DNA of 64,000 nucleotides, taken from positions 261,011,151 to 261,075,150 of the forward strand of contig CM048750.1 of NCBI GenBank assembly GCA_026315105.1, read 5' to 3'. The stretch's first letter is position 1, and each line of letters starts with the position of its first letter. The position numbers and the translations under genes were made by a program. This document shows, one piece after another, positions 1 through 10,409 of this stretch. This DNA is from Locusta migratoria. Lineage: Eukaryota; Arthropoda; Insecta; Orthoptera; Acrididae. The notes under the pieces were generated by a model. It did not search any database, was not told where the DNA came from, and saw only the letters and a program-made list of their open reading frames with translations.

Positions 1-99
1 AAACGGAAAGTGCGATTGATGTGAGGTTTTCACAGAATGGATTGGTAGTCAAAGACTCGTATTGTTAGCCAATAAACAGATTGTAAAAATACCTAGAAA

Positions 100-294
100 G
101 TGTTCAAATGTTCAAATGTTTCTATAGCTTAACTACGGGGTCATCAGTCCCTAAACTTACAAACTACTTACCAACTAGCTAATCCTAAGGACGGCACAAA
201 TATCCATGCCCGAGGGGGGATTCGAACCCTCGACCGTAGTGGCCGTGCAGACCGTGACTGGAGCGTCTCAGTTCCCTCGGCCGCCGCGGCCGGC
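100..294 (-). mobile_element. tRNA-derived SINE (head type P) inserted in the foldback arm
   Basis: On the minus strand it starts GCCGGCCGCGG, has an A-box-like TGGCCGAG stretch (slightly degraded) and a B-box GGTTCGAATCC, then the tail ending ACATTTGAACATTTGAAC. It is bounded by the duplicated target ACCTAGAAA at 91-99 and 295-303. It interrupts the left arm only, so it is younger than the foldback element. Confidence 0.85.
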
Positions 295-683
295 ACCTAG
301 AAAATGTATTTTTATGCAAACATACAATTTTTCAAATGGAACAATGGTTGTTTCTATCATGCACTGGAAATGTCGACACCAGCTGTGTACAAAGAATTTT
401 GGATGATATTTTTATCACGTTTCGTTTGGCAGCTACAACCATTCAAAGTTTTGGGGACGGAGGCTACGGCATCGTAGCTGACTGGCTGGTGGTCATGGGA
501 CAGTGGGCCGTTCCCCAGGGGCTAGCCACTCGGCCAGTGAGCTACGCTATCGCAGCCTCCGCTCCCGAAACTTTGCACGGCTGTAGCTGCCAAATAACGT
601 GATAAAAATGTCATTCAGAATTCTTTGTACACAGCTGCTATCGAAAATTCCAACGCATGGTAGAATCAACCACTGTTACATTT

Positions 684-685
<2 letters not shown>

Positions 686-739
<54 letters not shown>
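686..739 (+). repeat. Poly(A) run, 54 bases
   Basis: A pure A run in the right arm of the foldback element, with no counterpart in the left arm. It is likely an expanded slippage tract. Confidence 0.95.
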
Positions 740-740
<1 letters not shown>

Positions 741-882
741 AACCTTTCTAAGTAATATTATAATCTGTTTGTTGGCTAACAATACGAGTGCTTGACTACC
801 AATCCATTCTGTAAAAGCCGCACGTTAATCGCACATGTTTCCGCAATATTTTCGGTGCAAGTGTTGGGTGATTCACCCTGTA

Positions 883-2490
883 TATACAGGATGGCGCCTA
901 AGTAACTGTACAGTTAGTTAAAAGAAGTCACAGAAAGACGCAGTACACTAGAAAGATTTAACCCTTTAAGCTGTTATTAACAAATGGTATGAGTTACGAC
1001 TTGTTACGTTGGTACACAATGCAACCCCTACTATCTTTATATATAGTGTGTCAGTGTGTTTGTGTGTAGGTATTGCATACAAATCTACAGTTATGTTCAA
1101 ATCTTTACAAAATTTTTCACTCATTTATTATTGGCTTCAAGGACAGTAATTATGGAAGATTGGTTTCTTCTTTGTGCATATCACTTTAAATGCGGGCCAT
1201 GGGACATTTGTCTGGGCTATTAGCTGTTATCTGAAAATGGGTTTTCAGTTCTGTACACGTTTCTAAAGTAGAGTTCACTGCCCCATGCGATGCAAGCCAT
1301 CTTTTTTTAGTTAACTGAACAATTTTGTGTCATGTTTTGTCATTATTAATTGCTTTGAAAAGTTCATTATATTTATACTGCCTTTGGGAGCTACAGGAAA
1401 ACCAGTATTTAGTCTCTTTGATTAAAAATTCTAGGGAGGCTGGTATTTATACAGCAGCTTTTGAAAAACACAAAGTTAATGAATGTCATGAGCACCTAAT
1501 CAACTGTAAGTTTGGGACTTTTTCAGGAAGAAGAGTGGAAAGAGAATGGTTCCCACCACACATATTATTGGCCCATATGTCCCAATTCCGACACAGTTTT
1601 CAATATTGAAACCAACTTAATCCAAGTTTTGTAACATAGAGTTACAAAGCGCGTCAGCAGTAGAATCATATACTTCGACATGCCCTAAAAATCTGTCTTT
1701 ATGGTTTCAAGAGTCTTACTGCGATACTTGATAGAAAAAGCCAAGTATTTCATTACAGATACGTCTCTTGATTCATCTATAATTAATTAATATGCTCCAT
1801 CACCTATGAAATTAATCAGTTCTATAAGCATGTCAGTGTACAATACATTGGAAATTAATTTTGAACCTTTTGTGTTGTGTAATCGAATACAGTCCAAGAT
1901 TTTTTAGTATTTTACCCAAATGATCTCCACTGCACATGCTTGTGTGGATATGTGCAGCAAGGATAAATCTGTCTTCTTATTTTCATTTGAAGTTAAACCT
2001 GAAAAAATAGACCAGTATTAGGGTGATACAAGTGTCCTCTAGTAACAGCAATGAATAAAATGTAAGTGGCGCTCTTTCTTAAAGCGGATTTACACTACTC
2101 GCATGTTGATTATTAGTGAAACTCGCAATAACAAATAGTCAAATGGGCTTCAGTAGATTGGATATTAGAAAAGTGATAAATTGCACGTAAAAGCAAATGT
2201 TGTCAACTATTTAAGTTTCGGCTAGCTAACATTTAGATTCATCTAAAACCGACTGAAATCGATGGATGCAAACACTGTTAAAAATGAAGGAACAGATATC
2301 AAAAATTTATTGATTTCAAACTATGAAAGAACCACATTTTCAAACTTCCTGGAAAGAGAAAAGATCAAATTATTCTACATTCAGGTGATCTCCAAGTGTT
2401 AAATGACAAATATGAAAACAGTGGCTCGTTTCTTGCACATATAAAGCAACTAGTTTTTCGTTATCAAATTCATAGTCTCAACAATTTTTG
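883..2490. other. No recognisable feature
   Basis: AT-rich DNA with scattered stops in all frames. An open stretch at 1325-1609 gives 94 codons with no motif I recognise. I see no repeat partner elsewhere in the window. Confidence 0.5.
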
Positions 2491-2771
2491 TAATGGCGAC
2501 CGGTTTCAGAGGACTATGCCAACATTATCTATCTCGTCACATTTTATAAGTTGGTCATCTCATTTAAAAGATGGAGATAAAATAATAAGAGCAACATAGC
2601 ACTTAGAGTATCTTCCAAGCGGCGAGCCTTTAATTTATGTATTTTTATATGTAGACTAAGTGCTATGTTGCACTTATTATTGTTTCTCCATTTTAAATAA
2701 GATGACTAACTTATAAAATGTGATAAGACCAGATGATGGTGGCACAGTCCTCCGAAACCGGTCGTCATTAA
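2491..2771. repeat. Hairpin: ~116 bp inverted arms around a ~49 bp loop
   Basis: The left arm (about 2491-2606) contains CGACCGGTTTCAGAGGACT and ends GCAACATAGCACTTAG. The right arm (about 2656-2771) is its inverted copy with a few differences. The GAAACCGGTCG...AATAAATATTTCG end resembles the 3' ends I associate with Penelope-like elements, but no coding remnant adjoins it. Confidence 0.8.
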
Positions 2772-2887
2772 ATAAATATTTCGCTACCTTGGCGCTTCAC
2801 TTTTGAAAAACATTGCAACAACCAATTCATTCATCAATGTCAAGGATCTGGTTGAGTACACAATACAGTATTGATAAACGAGAGAAA

Positions 2888-4725
2888 GTACATCTACATA
2901 CATACTCCGCAATTCACCGTAAGGTGCGTGGCGGAGGGTACACTGTACCACTACTAGGCACTTCCTTTCCTATTCCACTCCCAAATTGAACGAGGAAAAA
3001 AAGAATGCCTATATGCCTCCGTAAGAGCCCTAATTTCTCTTATCTTGTCTTTGTGATCTTTACGCGAAATGCAAGTAGGCGGCAGCAAGATCGTACTACA
3101 CTCAGCTTCAAATTCCGGCCCTCTAAATTTACTTAACAGAAATTCACGAAAAGAACGTCGTCTTTCATCCAGCGATCCCCAATTGAGTTGCCGGAGCATT
3201 TCCGTGACACTCGCGCATTGGTCGAACCTACCGGTAACAAATCTAGCTGCTCGCCTCTGAACCGCCTCTATGTCTTTCTTCAAACCGATTTGCTGCGGGT
3301 CCCAAATACTTGAGCAATACTCAAGACGTGGTCGTACAAGCGTTTTATACGCGGTCTCCTTTACAGGTGAAGTACATCTTCCCAAAATTCTCCCAATAAA
3401 CCGAAGTCGGCTGTCTTCCTTACTCACAACTGTCCTTACATGCTCGTTCCATTTCATATCGCTCTGCAATGTTACGCCTAGATATTTGAACGACGCGACC
3501 GCATCAAGAAGCTCACTACTGATGCTGTATTCGAACATTATAGGATTGTTTTTTCTACTCATGCGCATCACCTTACATTTTTCTACATTGAGAGCTAGCT
3601 GCCATTCTTCGCACCAACTAGAAATTTTGTCTAAGTCAACCTGTCAACAGTCAGTTACAGACGACACCCTCCCATACACCACAGCATCATCAGCAAACAG
3701 CCGCAAATTACAACTTACTCTATCCATCAGATCATTTATATAGATAGAAAATAATAGCGGTCCTATCACACTCCCCTGGGGCACGCCTGACGATACACTC
3801 GTCTCTGATGAACACTCGCCGTCGAGAACAACGTACTGCGTTCTATTACTTAGGAAGTCTTCCAGCCAGTCACAAATCTGTGAACCTATTCCATAAGCTC
3901 GTATCTTCGTTAGCAGTCTGCAGTGTGGCACCGCGTCGAACGCCTTTTTGAAGTCGAGAAAAACACAATCCGCCTGTTGCCCTTCGTCCATGGCTCGCAA
4001 GATGTCATGTGAGAAAAGGGCAAGCTGAGTTTCACATGAACGATGTTTCCTAAACCCGTGCTGATTCATGGAAAGAAGCTTTTCCGTTTCAAGGAAATTT
4101 ACTATATTCGAACTGAGAATATGCTCCAAAATTCTACATGAAACCGATGTCAACGATATTGGCCTGTAATTGTATGGGTCAGTTCTCTTTCCTTTCTTAT
4201 ACACGGGAGTCACCTGCGCTTTTTTCCAATCACTAGGAACGTTGCGCTGAATTAAGCTAAGTAGGTGGCCAATGCCGCAGAATAGTCTTTGTAAAACCGA
4301 ACTGGTATTCCATCCGGACCAGCAGACTTTTTCGTATTTAGCTCTCTCAGCTGCTTCTCTACACCGGAAATACCTATTGCTATGTCCCCCATTTCGGAAT
4401 TAGTACGTTGATCAAATGATGGTATATTTGTGCGGTCCTCCTGCGTGAAAGATTTCTTGAAGGTTAAATTTAGAACTTCAGCTTTCCGTTTGCTTTCTTC
4501 TATTACTGCCCCGGAATGATCAACTAGTGACTGGACAGTGGGCTTTGACCCGCTTATCGATTTTACATAGGACCAGAAATTTTTCGGGTTCTCGGAAAGA
4601 TCTTTTGCTAAGGTATGGCTGTGATAATTATTGTATGCTTCACGCATCGATCTTTTTATAGACGCACGAATCTCTACTAACTTTTGCCTGTCATCATTTG
4701 CGTGTTCTTTTTTGAATATTTGTCG
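2888..4725 (-). mobile_element. LINE A, copy A1 (5'-truncated non-LTR retrotransposon)
   Basis: The 3' end lies at the left, with TACATCTACATACATACTCC reading as the reverse of the GTAGATGTA tail seen in copies A2 and A3. Homology to the full-length copy A3 begins about 4725 on the minus strand, in the linker between endonuclease and reverse transcriptase, so the endonuclease is absent. Upstream of 4725 the sequence is unrelated to A3. Confidence 0.9.
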
Positions 4726-4746
4726 TGACTGAACTGGCAGCTCCAT
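2954..4746 (-). pseudogene. Reverse transcriptase remnant of LINE A1 (three broken frames)
   Basis: Three minus-strand frames (4746-4252, 4213-3644, 3571-2954) together give the linker, reverse transcriptase and C-terminal region of a CR1/Jockey-type ORF2. Visible RT motifs are [36 protein letters not shown] and the catalytic FADDAVVYG. Compared with A3, a deletion of roughly 19 bases near 4250 breaks frame one from frame two, and a short deletion near 3645 creates a stop right after the FADD block. The last frame keeps the conserved end SFFPRSIWEWNR. The first codons, before FKKEHANDDR, come from flanking DNA. It cannot encode a working enzyme. Confidence 0.88.
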
Positions 4747-4817
4747 ACGTGTTAAATTGAAATTTGCTGTGATTTAGATGCAAAACACACACATACACAC
4801 AAAACGTAAAACATTTA

Positions 4818-4945
4818 CGCCGACCGGGACTGACCGAGCACACTAATGCGTCATGTCACGGAGCGCGAGGCGACTCCCGCCGGGGTTCGAATTCCCCTTC
4901 GGGCATGGATGTTGTGTTCCTCGTTACGTTAAACTACCTTAACGT
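4818..4945 (+). mobile_element. Degenerate tRNA-headed SINE fragment
   Basis: A B-box-like GGGTTCGAATTCC at about 4882 is followed by CGGGCATGGATG, the junction sequence of the other SINEs here. The A-box is worn (GACTGACCGAGCA) and the tail stops near 4945, where mitochondrial-like sequence begins. No target duplication was found. Confidence 0.55.
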
Positions 4946-5067
4946 TGCGAAACCGACCTGTATCACGTCGGTCTGAACTCAGATCATGTAAGAATTTAAA
5001 GGTCGAACAGACCTAATAACTAAGCCACTACACCCGTAATTAATCTTAATCCTAAATCGAGGTCACA
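4946..5067 (-). pseudogene. rrnL: Nuclear copy of mitochondrial 16S rRNA fragment (NUMT)
   Basis: The plus strand reads CGGTCTGAACTCAGATCATG followed by TAAGAATTTAAAGGTCGAAC and AGACCTAA, then a CTACACCC segment and AATCGAGGTCAC. This order is the antisense of the 3' domain of arthropod mitochondrial large-subunit rRNA, where a widely used 16S primer site lies. The rRNA sense strand is therefore minus here. The fragment is ~120 bases, is not flanked by other mitochondrial genes and abuts a SINE remnant on one side and a Tc1 element ~40 bases away on the other. It is a nuclear insert, not a functional rRNA gene. Confidence 0.85.
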
Positions 5068-5104
5068 CTCCACATACAGTTCTAAAGTGAAGTAATATAC
5101 ACGC

Positions 5105-6459
5105 CTGGCCATTAAAATTGCTACACCACGAAGATGACGTGCTACAGACGCGAAAGTTAACAGACAGGAAGAAGATGCTGTGATATGCAAATGATTAGCT
5201 TTTTAGAGCATTTACAGAAGGTTGGCACCGGTGGCGACACCTACAACGTACTGACACGAAGAAAGTTTCCAACAGATTTCTCATACACAAACAGCAGCTG
5301 ACCAGGTTGCCTGGTGAAACGTTGGTGTGATGCCTCGTGTAAGGAGGAGAAATGCGTACCATCACCTTTCCCACTTTGATAAAGGTCGGATTATAGCCTA
5401 TCGCGATTGCGGTTTATCGTATCGCGACATTGTTGCTCGCGTTGGTTGCGATCCAATGACTGTTGATCAGTGGGAGCAGGAGGGCAATACGGAACGCCGT
5501 GCTGGATCCCAACGTCCTTGCATCACAAGCAGTCGAGATGGCATGGCTGTAACGGATGGTGCAGCCTCGTCTCGATCCCTGAGTCAACAGATGGGGACGT
5601 TTGCAAGACAACAACCATCTGCACGAACAGTTGACGACGTTTGCAGCAGCATGGACTATCAGCTCGGAGACCATGGCTGCGGTTACCCTTCACGCTGCAT
5701 CACAGACAGGAGCACCTACGATGGTGTACGCAACGACGAACCTGGTTGCACGAATGGCAAAACGTCATTATTTCTGATGAATCCAGGTTCTGTTTACAGC
5801 CTCATGATGGTCGCATCCATGTTTGGCGACATCGCGATGAACGCACATTGGAAGCGTTTATTCTTCATCGCCGTACTGGGCGTATCATGCGGGGTAACAT
5901 TTGTTATACATCTTGGTCATCTCTTTTACGCATCGACGGCACTTTGAACGTGGCCGTTATATTTCCGATGTGTAACGACCCGTGGCTCTACCCTTCATTC
6001 TATCCCTGCGAAACCCTACATTTCAGCAGGATAATGCATGACCGCATGTTGCAGGTACTGTACGGGCCATTGTGGATACGGAAAATGTTCCACTGCTGCC
6101 CTGGCCATCACATTCTCCAGATCTCTCACCAATTGATAACCACTGATCAAGGGGGGCTGAGCATCTGGCTCGTCACAATACGCCAGTCACTACTTTTGTG
6201 GAACTGTGGTATGGTATTGAAACTGCATGGGCATCTGTACCTGTACACGCCATCCAAGATCTGTTTGACTCAGTGCCCAGGCGTATCAATGCCGTTATTA
6301 CGGGCAGAGATGGCTGTTCTGGGTAATGATTTCTCAGGATCTATGCACCCACATTGCGTGAAAATGTAATCAGATGTCAGTTCTAGTGCAATATATTTGT
6401 CCAATGAATACCCGTTTATCATCTGGATTTCTTCTTGGTGTAGCAATTTCAATGGCCAG
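5105..6459 (+). mobile_element. Tc1-like DNA transposon T1
   Basis: The left end CTGGCCATTAAAATTGCTAC and the right end (GTAGCAATTTCAATGGCCAG, ending 6459) are inverted copies with one mismatch in 20. TA follows at 6460-6461. Length 1,355 bases is normal for a Tc1-like element. The left flank is CG rather than TA, so the target duplication has decayed on that side. Confidence 0.92.
5330..6369 (+). pseudogene. Tc1-like transposase, frameshifted
   Basis: The start ATG at 5330 opens MPRVRRRNAYHHLSHFDKGR, the N-terminal helix-turn-helix (paired-like) region. The frame then shifts. From about 5641 another frame carries the catalytic-domain segment SDESRFCLQPHDGRIHVWRH with the first catalytic Asp, and CETLHFSRIMHDRMLQVLYG, which is the out-of-frame reading of the second Asp block. 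Small deletions near 5465, 5540 and 5630 explain the breaks, judged against the other Tc1 copy T2. A working enzyme of this family is ~340 residues; none can be made from this copy. Confidence 0.88.

Positions 6460-6461
<2 letters not shown>

Positions 6462-6532
<71 letters not shown>
6462..6532. repeat. (AT)n microsatellite, ~71 bases
   Basis: A pure AT dinucleotide tract starting directly at the TA next to the right end of T1. The 61- and 80-codon frames across it encode Tyr-Ile repeats and are not genes. Confidence 0.97.
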
Positions 6533-6535
<3 letters not shown>

Positions 6536-7680
6536 GGCGCCCAAAGTCGCGGGTTTTAGTGAGAGATATCGCTCAAGTGACGATAATTGCATTAGCTTCT
6601 TAAAAATGCAAAATTCTAACTTATCGCCCAAGCTCGCATCCCTGCCGGCAGCTAAGCAGGTGCAGCGTTGTGATTCGCTCGTGTTGCCCATTCGACCCTT
6701 CTGACTTTATTCACCGAACTTTACTGTCAGAGGCTGCATATATTTTCACCTTGTATAGGTATCATTCCTACATTCTTCAAAAGTGTGTGGTGAATATAGC
6801 ACACCTGGTGAAATGGTTGAGTCAGCGCTAGTTCTCTCACAAGGATCCCAATAATAGTGAAGAAATAGCTTCTATTCTTACACTCATTTGTCATATGACG
6901 TGAATAAACCTTTCAGGAATCACGTGGTGAAAGTCGACCTGGGGAGGTGTCTTCTCGTTGCGTTACTCGCGCGTGTGGTACCGCGCGGCGACAGTGAGCG
7001 ATGCTGCTTCTGAAACTTTTGATGCTTGGCGTTATTTTCCCGACTATGACAGTGCCAACGACAGTGACGATGCAGTGTGAGATGATGCGATTCCACTGGA
7101 CCAGAGAATAGCGACGTGTTCCTCCACAGACATACATTACTAAACTGGCAAACGTGCCTCTCTCACTGAAGCCTGATGCCGCCATCTTGTCTCACCTCAC
7201 GTCAAAAAGTTTCCATACGGTAAAATTATGATCTTCTGACTCGATATGATGTACGATTTAGCCTAATAGTTAGTTTGAACATGATTTGCATTGGAGCTAA
7301 CGCATCAGCATTAATTGAATTTAACAGATAGGCCTACATTGTCGAATCGTGTTTTGAGAATAACTCATTAAGTACGCTTAAATTTTACTTACTGTCCTGG
7401 CGGCCTCACGTGATTATGTCGTCAGTCGTGTGACGTTGGCATTAGCCATTCGCTTGACGATGTTTTGTCATGACAATTTCGTTTTATGAGGGCAATTACT
7501 AAGTCACGATCAACTAAGTCACGTCAACAAATGTGGTCTGTGTCGTCAGAAACATGTCAATTACTCTATTGTTGCAGAGAAGAAATTCACAGATTTTTTG
7601 AAATCTAATGTTTAAATATTTAGTAAACCTAACGGAGCAAACTGCTGAGGTCATCGTTCTCAATATTTATGAATTATTTA
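6533..7680. other. No recognisable feature
   Basis: Mixed-composition DNA without coding or repeat signals that I can assign. GTGACGTTGGC and AAGTCACG words near 7430-7530 recall terminal regions of PIF/Harbinger-type MITEs but I found no paired inverted end. Confidence 0.4.
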
Positions 7681-7698
7681 GTTACTTACGCTAAGGAC

Positions 7699-7739
<41 letters not shown>

Positions 7740-7850
7740 CACACCGCTGCCCGAGTGAAAATTCGAATCTCCGACGGAAGAGGCCACGCAACTTGTGACA
7801 TGACGCCCCAGACCAAACGGAAATTATCCACGCAGTACTGGTTTCCTCCT
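7681..7850 (-). mobile_element. Diverged SINE with expanded (CA)n
   Basis: The order TTACTTACGCTAAGGACAA, (CA)n at 7701-7737, then a B-box-like CGAATCTCCGACGG on the reverse strand matches the body-to-head order of the other minus-strand SINEs. The head is strongly worn. The (CA)n lies where the intact copies have TGTGTGTTTGTCC. Confidence 0.55.
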
Positions 7851-7858
7851 TATCAATG

Positions 7859-7885
7859 AAAAAAAAAAAAAAAAAAAAAAAAAAA
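7859..7885 (+). repeat. Poly(A) run, 27 bases
   Basis: Simple A run next to the diverged SINE. Confidence 0.95.
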
Positions 7886-8288
7886 CGGCCATTGTGTACA
7901 GCCATTCCTCACCCTTATTATTCGCAGAAAGGTTTTAATTATTTAGAAGAGCTGAAACTCCTGTAGAAACTGATAAAGTTAGTGCAACGTCTAATGTTTG
8001 GTGCACTTCTTCCAAAGGAATGTTCCGCAAAGAAAGAGAAGCGTTCTCAAATCGATGCAAAGCTCTAAATGTATCGTTGCAACAGATCACTGATAGTTCT
8101 TTCCTTATCGTCACATACAAAAATCTGTCAACCGTAGAGCACGAATAGCATTATTTGTTTACTTCATCATCTCTACTAAACATTAATCAACTCGCACTGT
8201 ATGGATTACTAAGAATATGTACATCTTGGTTAGGGATTTCTACCGTTTTGTTGATGTTGCCAACGTAATCATTCGAGGCCACTGAGAT

Positions 8289-8778
8289 TGTGGTGTCGCA
8301 CAAGTATAAAGTGCGCGCCACCTACTTTCGCCGCGCGCCGCCATGCACGCACGGCGCGGCGTTCTTATGACGACAGCCACGAGCGCCCTCTGCTACAACT
8401 CCGCTCGTTGCCACCACTGAACGACATCGTTCACTTGGGACTGAGATAGGAACCAGTTAACACTTCGGAATCAGATAGTCACCAGTGAAGACTTGGCTAT
8501 CGGACAGGCATTAGGTAGGTCTCTAGCTCAACTATGTATCAGCAATCTGCAGTACTGAGCTATGTAAAAGATAAATATTACTAAGTCTCTAAGAAATATA
8601 TATCACGTTCTAATTTACTCTAGTGTTTCTAGTTTCTGCTGTCCCACTGGCTGGTCACCGCCTACCTGCACAAGCGTGCATCCTTTATTCCTGTGTCGGT
8701 CTCTTTCTACTCCGCCATCGACACCTCCCAACCGGCGGAAGCGAGACACAAAAGCGGCGAAGAGGCTGGGACACAAAA
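8289..8778 (+). mobile_element. LTR-like repeat, copy L1 (possible solo LTR)
   Basis: It begins TGTGGTGTCGCACAAG and ends GGGACACAAAA, flanked by the 5-base duplication GAGAT at 8284-8288 and 8779-8783. The second copy, L2, has the same ends and its own 5-base duplication, so the boundaries are secure. A 5-base duplication and a TG start fit an LTR retrotransposon, but the end is not the usual CA. TGGCGACGAGG-like sequence near the 3' end (clear in L2) resembles a primer-binding site. No internal coding region is present. Confidence 0.7.
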
Positions 8779-8783
8779 GAGAT

Positions 8784-9718
8784 GATAAGTAAATTTTTAC
8801 CGCTACATACATTTAAATCAGATTGTAATTACGGGAAAAACACTGAGAAGAATGAAGATACCTGTTATCCACGACAAATGGCTCAAATATTTAACGTTGT
8901 TGTTTCCGCAATTCCAGTATTAAAGTATGAATTTCTACATAAAAGATCGCCACTCATAACCTCACTTTGAAAATCAGGTATTAGGATAACGAATTGACGT
9001 GATGGACAGTGTGAATACAACGTGACATGTTGTTGACGTCACGGGCAGTGTGAATTGGCCTTATATCTTCGGTTTGCTGTACGAAAAATTACAGCTACAT
9101 ACAACACATGAATCAACCAATATGTCAGATCTCTAAAGACAGCATAGTTACGTGGGTTCACCCGTATTTTTACGAATGTTTTCTGTAAATACACACACGA
9201 CTATTCACACGTTTTAGTATAGAAATATGGCGGCGAGACTTCAGTGACACCAATGATACTGTATATGGCATTGCCAGTCTAGTAATACATGTCTGTGTGT
9301 TCCTCCCACGGGCGAGGATAGCTCGCCTTCTCCGCCGCAGCCGGACGGTATCGACCGGCGCGCCTCGACCAGAGCGTCCGATCGCATCAGCTCATTCGCC
9401 GTGAATCGATTGTAACAGGGAGCGGCGCGGTTTAATAGGGCCGCACGGCCCAGCGCGCCATCCATTTGCCCGCTAATACAAATCAAGTCCAATCCCCGGC
9501 GTGGCAGCGTCCGCTTTTATTCAGATATTGGCCACCTGAGTGCTCTGCGTCCACCCATCCGGCACCCGCGCTCCCATACTCATCAGCCCATACAGCCATG
9601 CGGGCCGTAATCGTCTACATTAAAACAGTAATATCTGTGGCATTCAAAGTGTACTCCCGTAGACCATTTCGAATATCAGATGTATGACGATCATCGGCAT
9701 TAACACACGAAATCTATA
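8784..9718. other. No recognisable gene; GC-rich patch at 9300-9480
   Basis: 9300-9480 is CpG-rich (GGCGCGCC, CGGCGCGG) compared with the AT-rich surroundings. It has no open frame with motifs. GTTGACGTCACGGGCAGTG near 9028 resembles a PIF/Harbinger-type end followed by TTA, but a partner end was not found. Confidence 0.4.
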
Positions 9719-9720
9719 TA

Positions 9721-10400
9721 CGAGGCGCGTCCAGAAAGTAAGTTCCGTTTGGTTATATAAAACGAACGGGTACAGATACAGAAAAAATATTGATTGTACG
9801 AAAATCTACAACTGTTAAACTACTTTTCTACATAGCTTCCGAAATTTTGTAGGCAACTATCATAGCATGGCACAAGGTTTTGTTTGTGTGCCTTTTTCAT
9901 AGAATGTTGCCGCCTGTGTATTCAACCATGTGGTAACATTTTCTTTCAGCTCGTCATCATCGTTGAAATGTTGTCCACCAAGGACAGATTTTAGTTGTAA
10001 GAAGAGGATTACTGTCTAAAGATTTTTTTTTCCCCACGATAATGCCGGACCTCACACACCGAATGTGACGAAACAATTCTTACGGAAATTTCAATGGGAC
10101 CTGTTTGATCATCCTCCATCTCTCCAAGCGACTTTCATCTCTTCTTACACCTAAAATTTGTCCTTGGTGGTCAACACTTCAATGATGATAAAGAGCTGTT
10201 ACTACATGGTTGAATACACAGGCGGCAACCTTCTGTGAAGGATGCATGCAAAAACTTGTGGCACGCTATGACAACTGCCTACAAAATTTCGGCAGTTATG
10301 TGGAAAAGTAGTTTTAGAGTTGTAGAATTTTGTGCAATAAAAATTTTTTCTATATCTGTGTACAATTTCATTTTATTACCAAACGGAAGTCGTGTTAGTT
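9721..10400. mobile_element. Inverted half-mariner M1 (3' end duplicated head-to-head)
   Basis: The left part (9721-10008) starts CGAGGCGCGTCCAGAAAG after TA and reads as the reverse complement of the 3' end of a mariner transposase. The right part (10030-10400) carries the same 3' region on the plus strand, including the decayed segment around the second and third catalytic Asp (a GTTTGATCATCCTCC block encoding FDHPP). Both outer ends include CCGTTTGGT or its reverse ACCAAACGG. The transposase N-terminus is missing. The related copy M3 shows the normal order. Confidence 0.7.
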
Positions 10401-10409
10401 ACACTATTT

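Larger units (their letters stand above)
1..882. mobile_element. Foldback (long terminal inverted repeat) mariner-like MITE, left end outside window
   Basis: The first ~480 bases (without the SINE) and 500-880 are inverted copies of each other. For example GAATGGATTGGTAGTCAA near 36 returns inverted near 805, and CAGCTGTGTACAAAGAATT near 381 returns inverted near 637. The arms meet in a GC-rich centre near 490-520. The right end is CCCTG followed by TA at 881-882, so the element would start CAGGGTGAATCACCC-like and be flanked by TA, as in the Tc1/mariner superfamily. The last ~45 bases of the left arm lie outside the window. There is no open frame of note; it is a non-autonomous element. Assignment to mariner rests only on the terminus and TA. 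Confidence 0.65.

Noticed and set aside
3270..3743. 157-codon plus-strand frame
   Set aside because: Antisense of the LINE A1 reverse transcriptase; the minus frame carries all the motifs.
6374..6691. Frames of 61 and 80 codons with long Tyr-Ile runs
   Set aside because: They are translations of the AT microsatellite and would arise on both strands by chance.
8990..9065. PIF/Harbinger-type end GACGTCACGGGCAGTGTGAATTGGCC followed by TTA
   Set aside because: No inverted partner end was found within the window, so an element cannot be supported.
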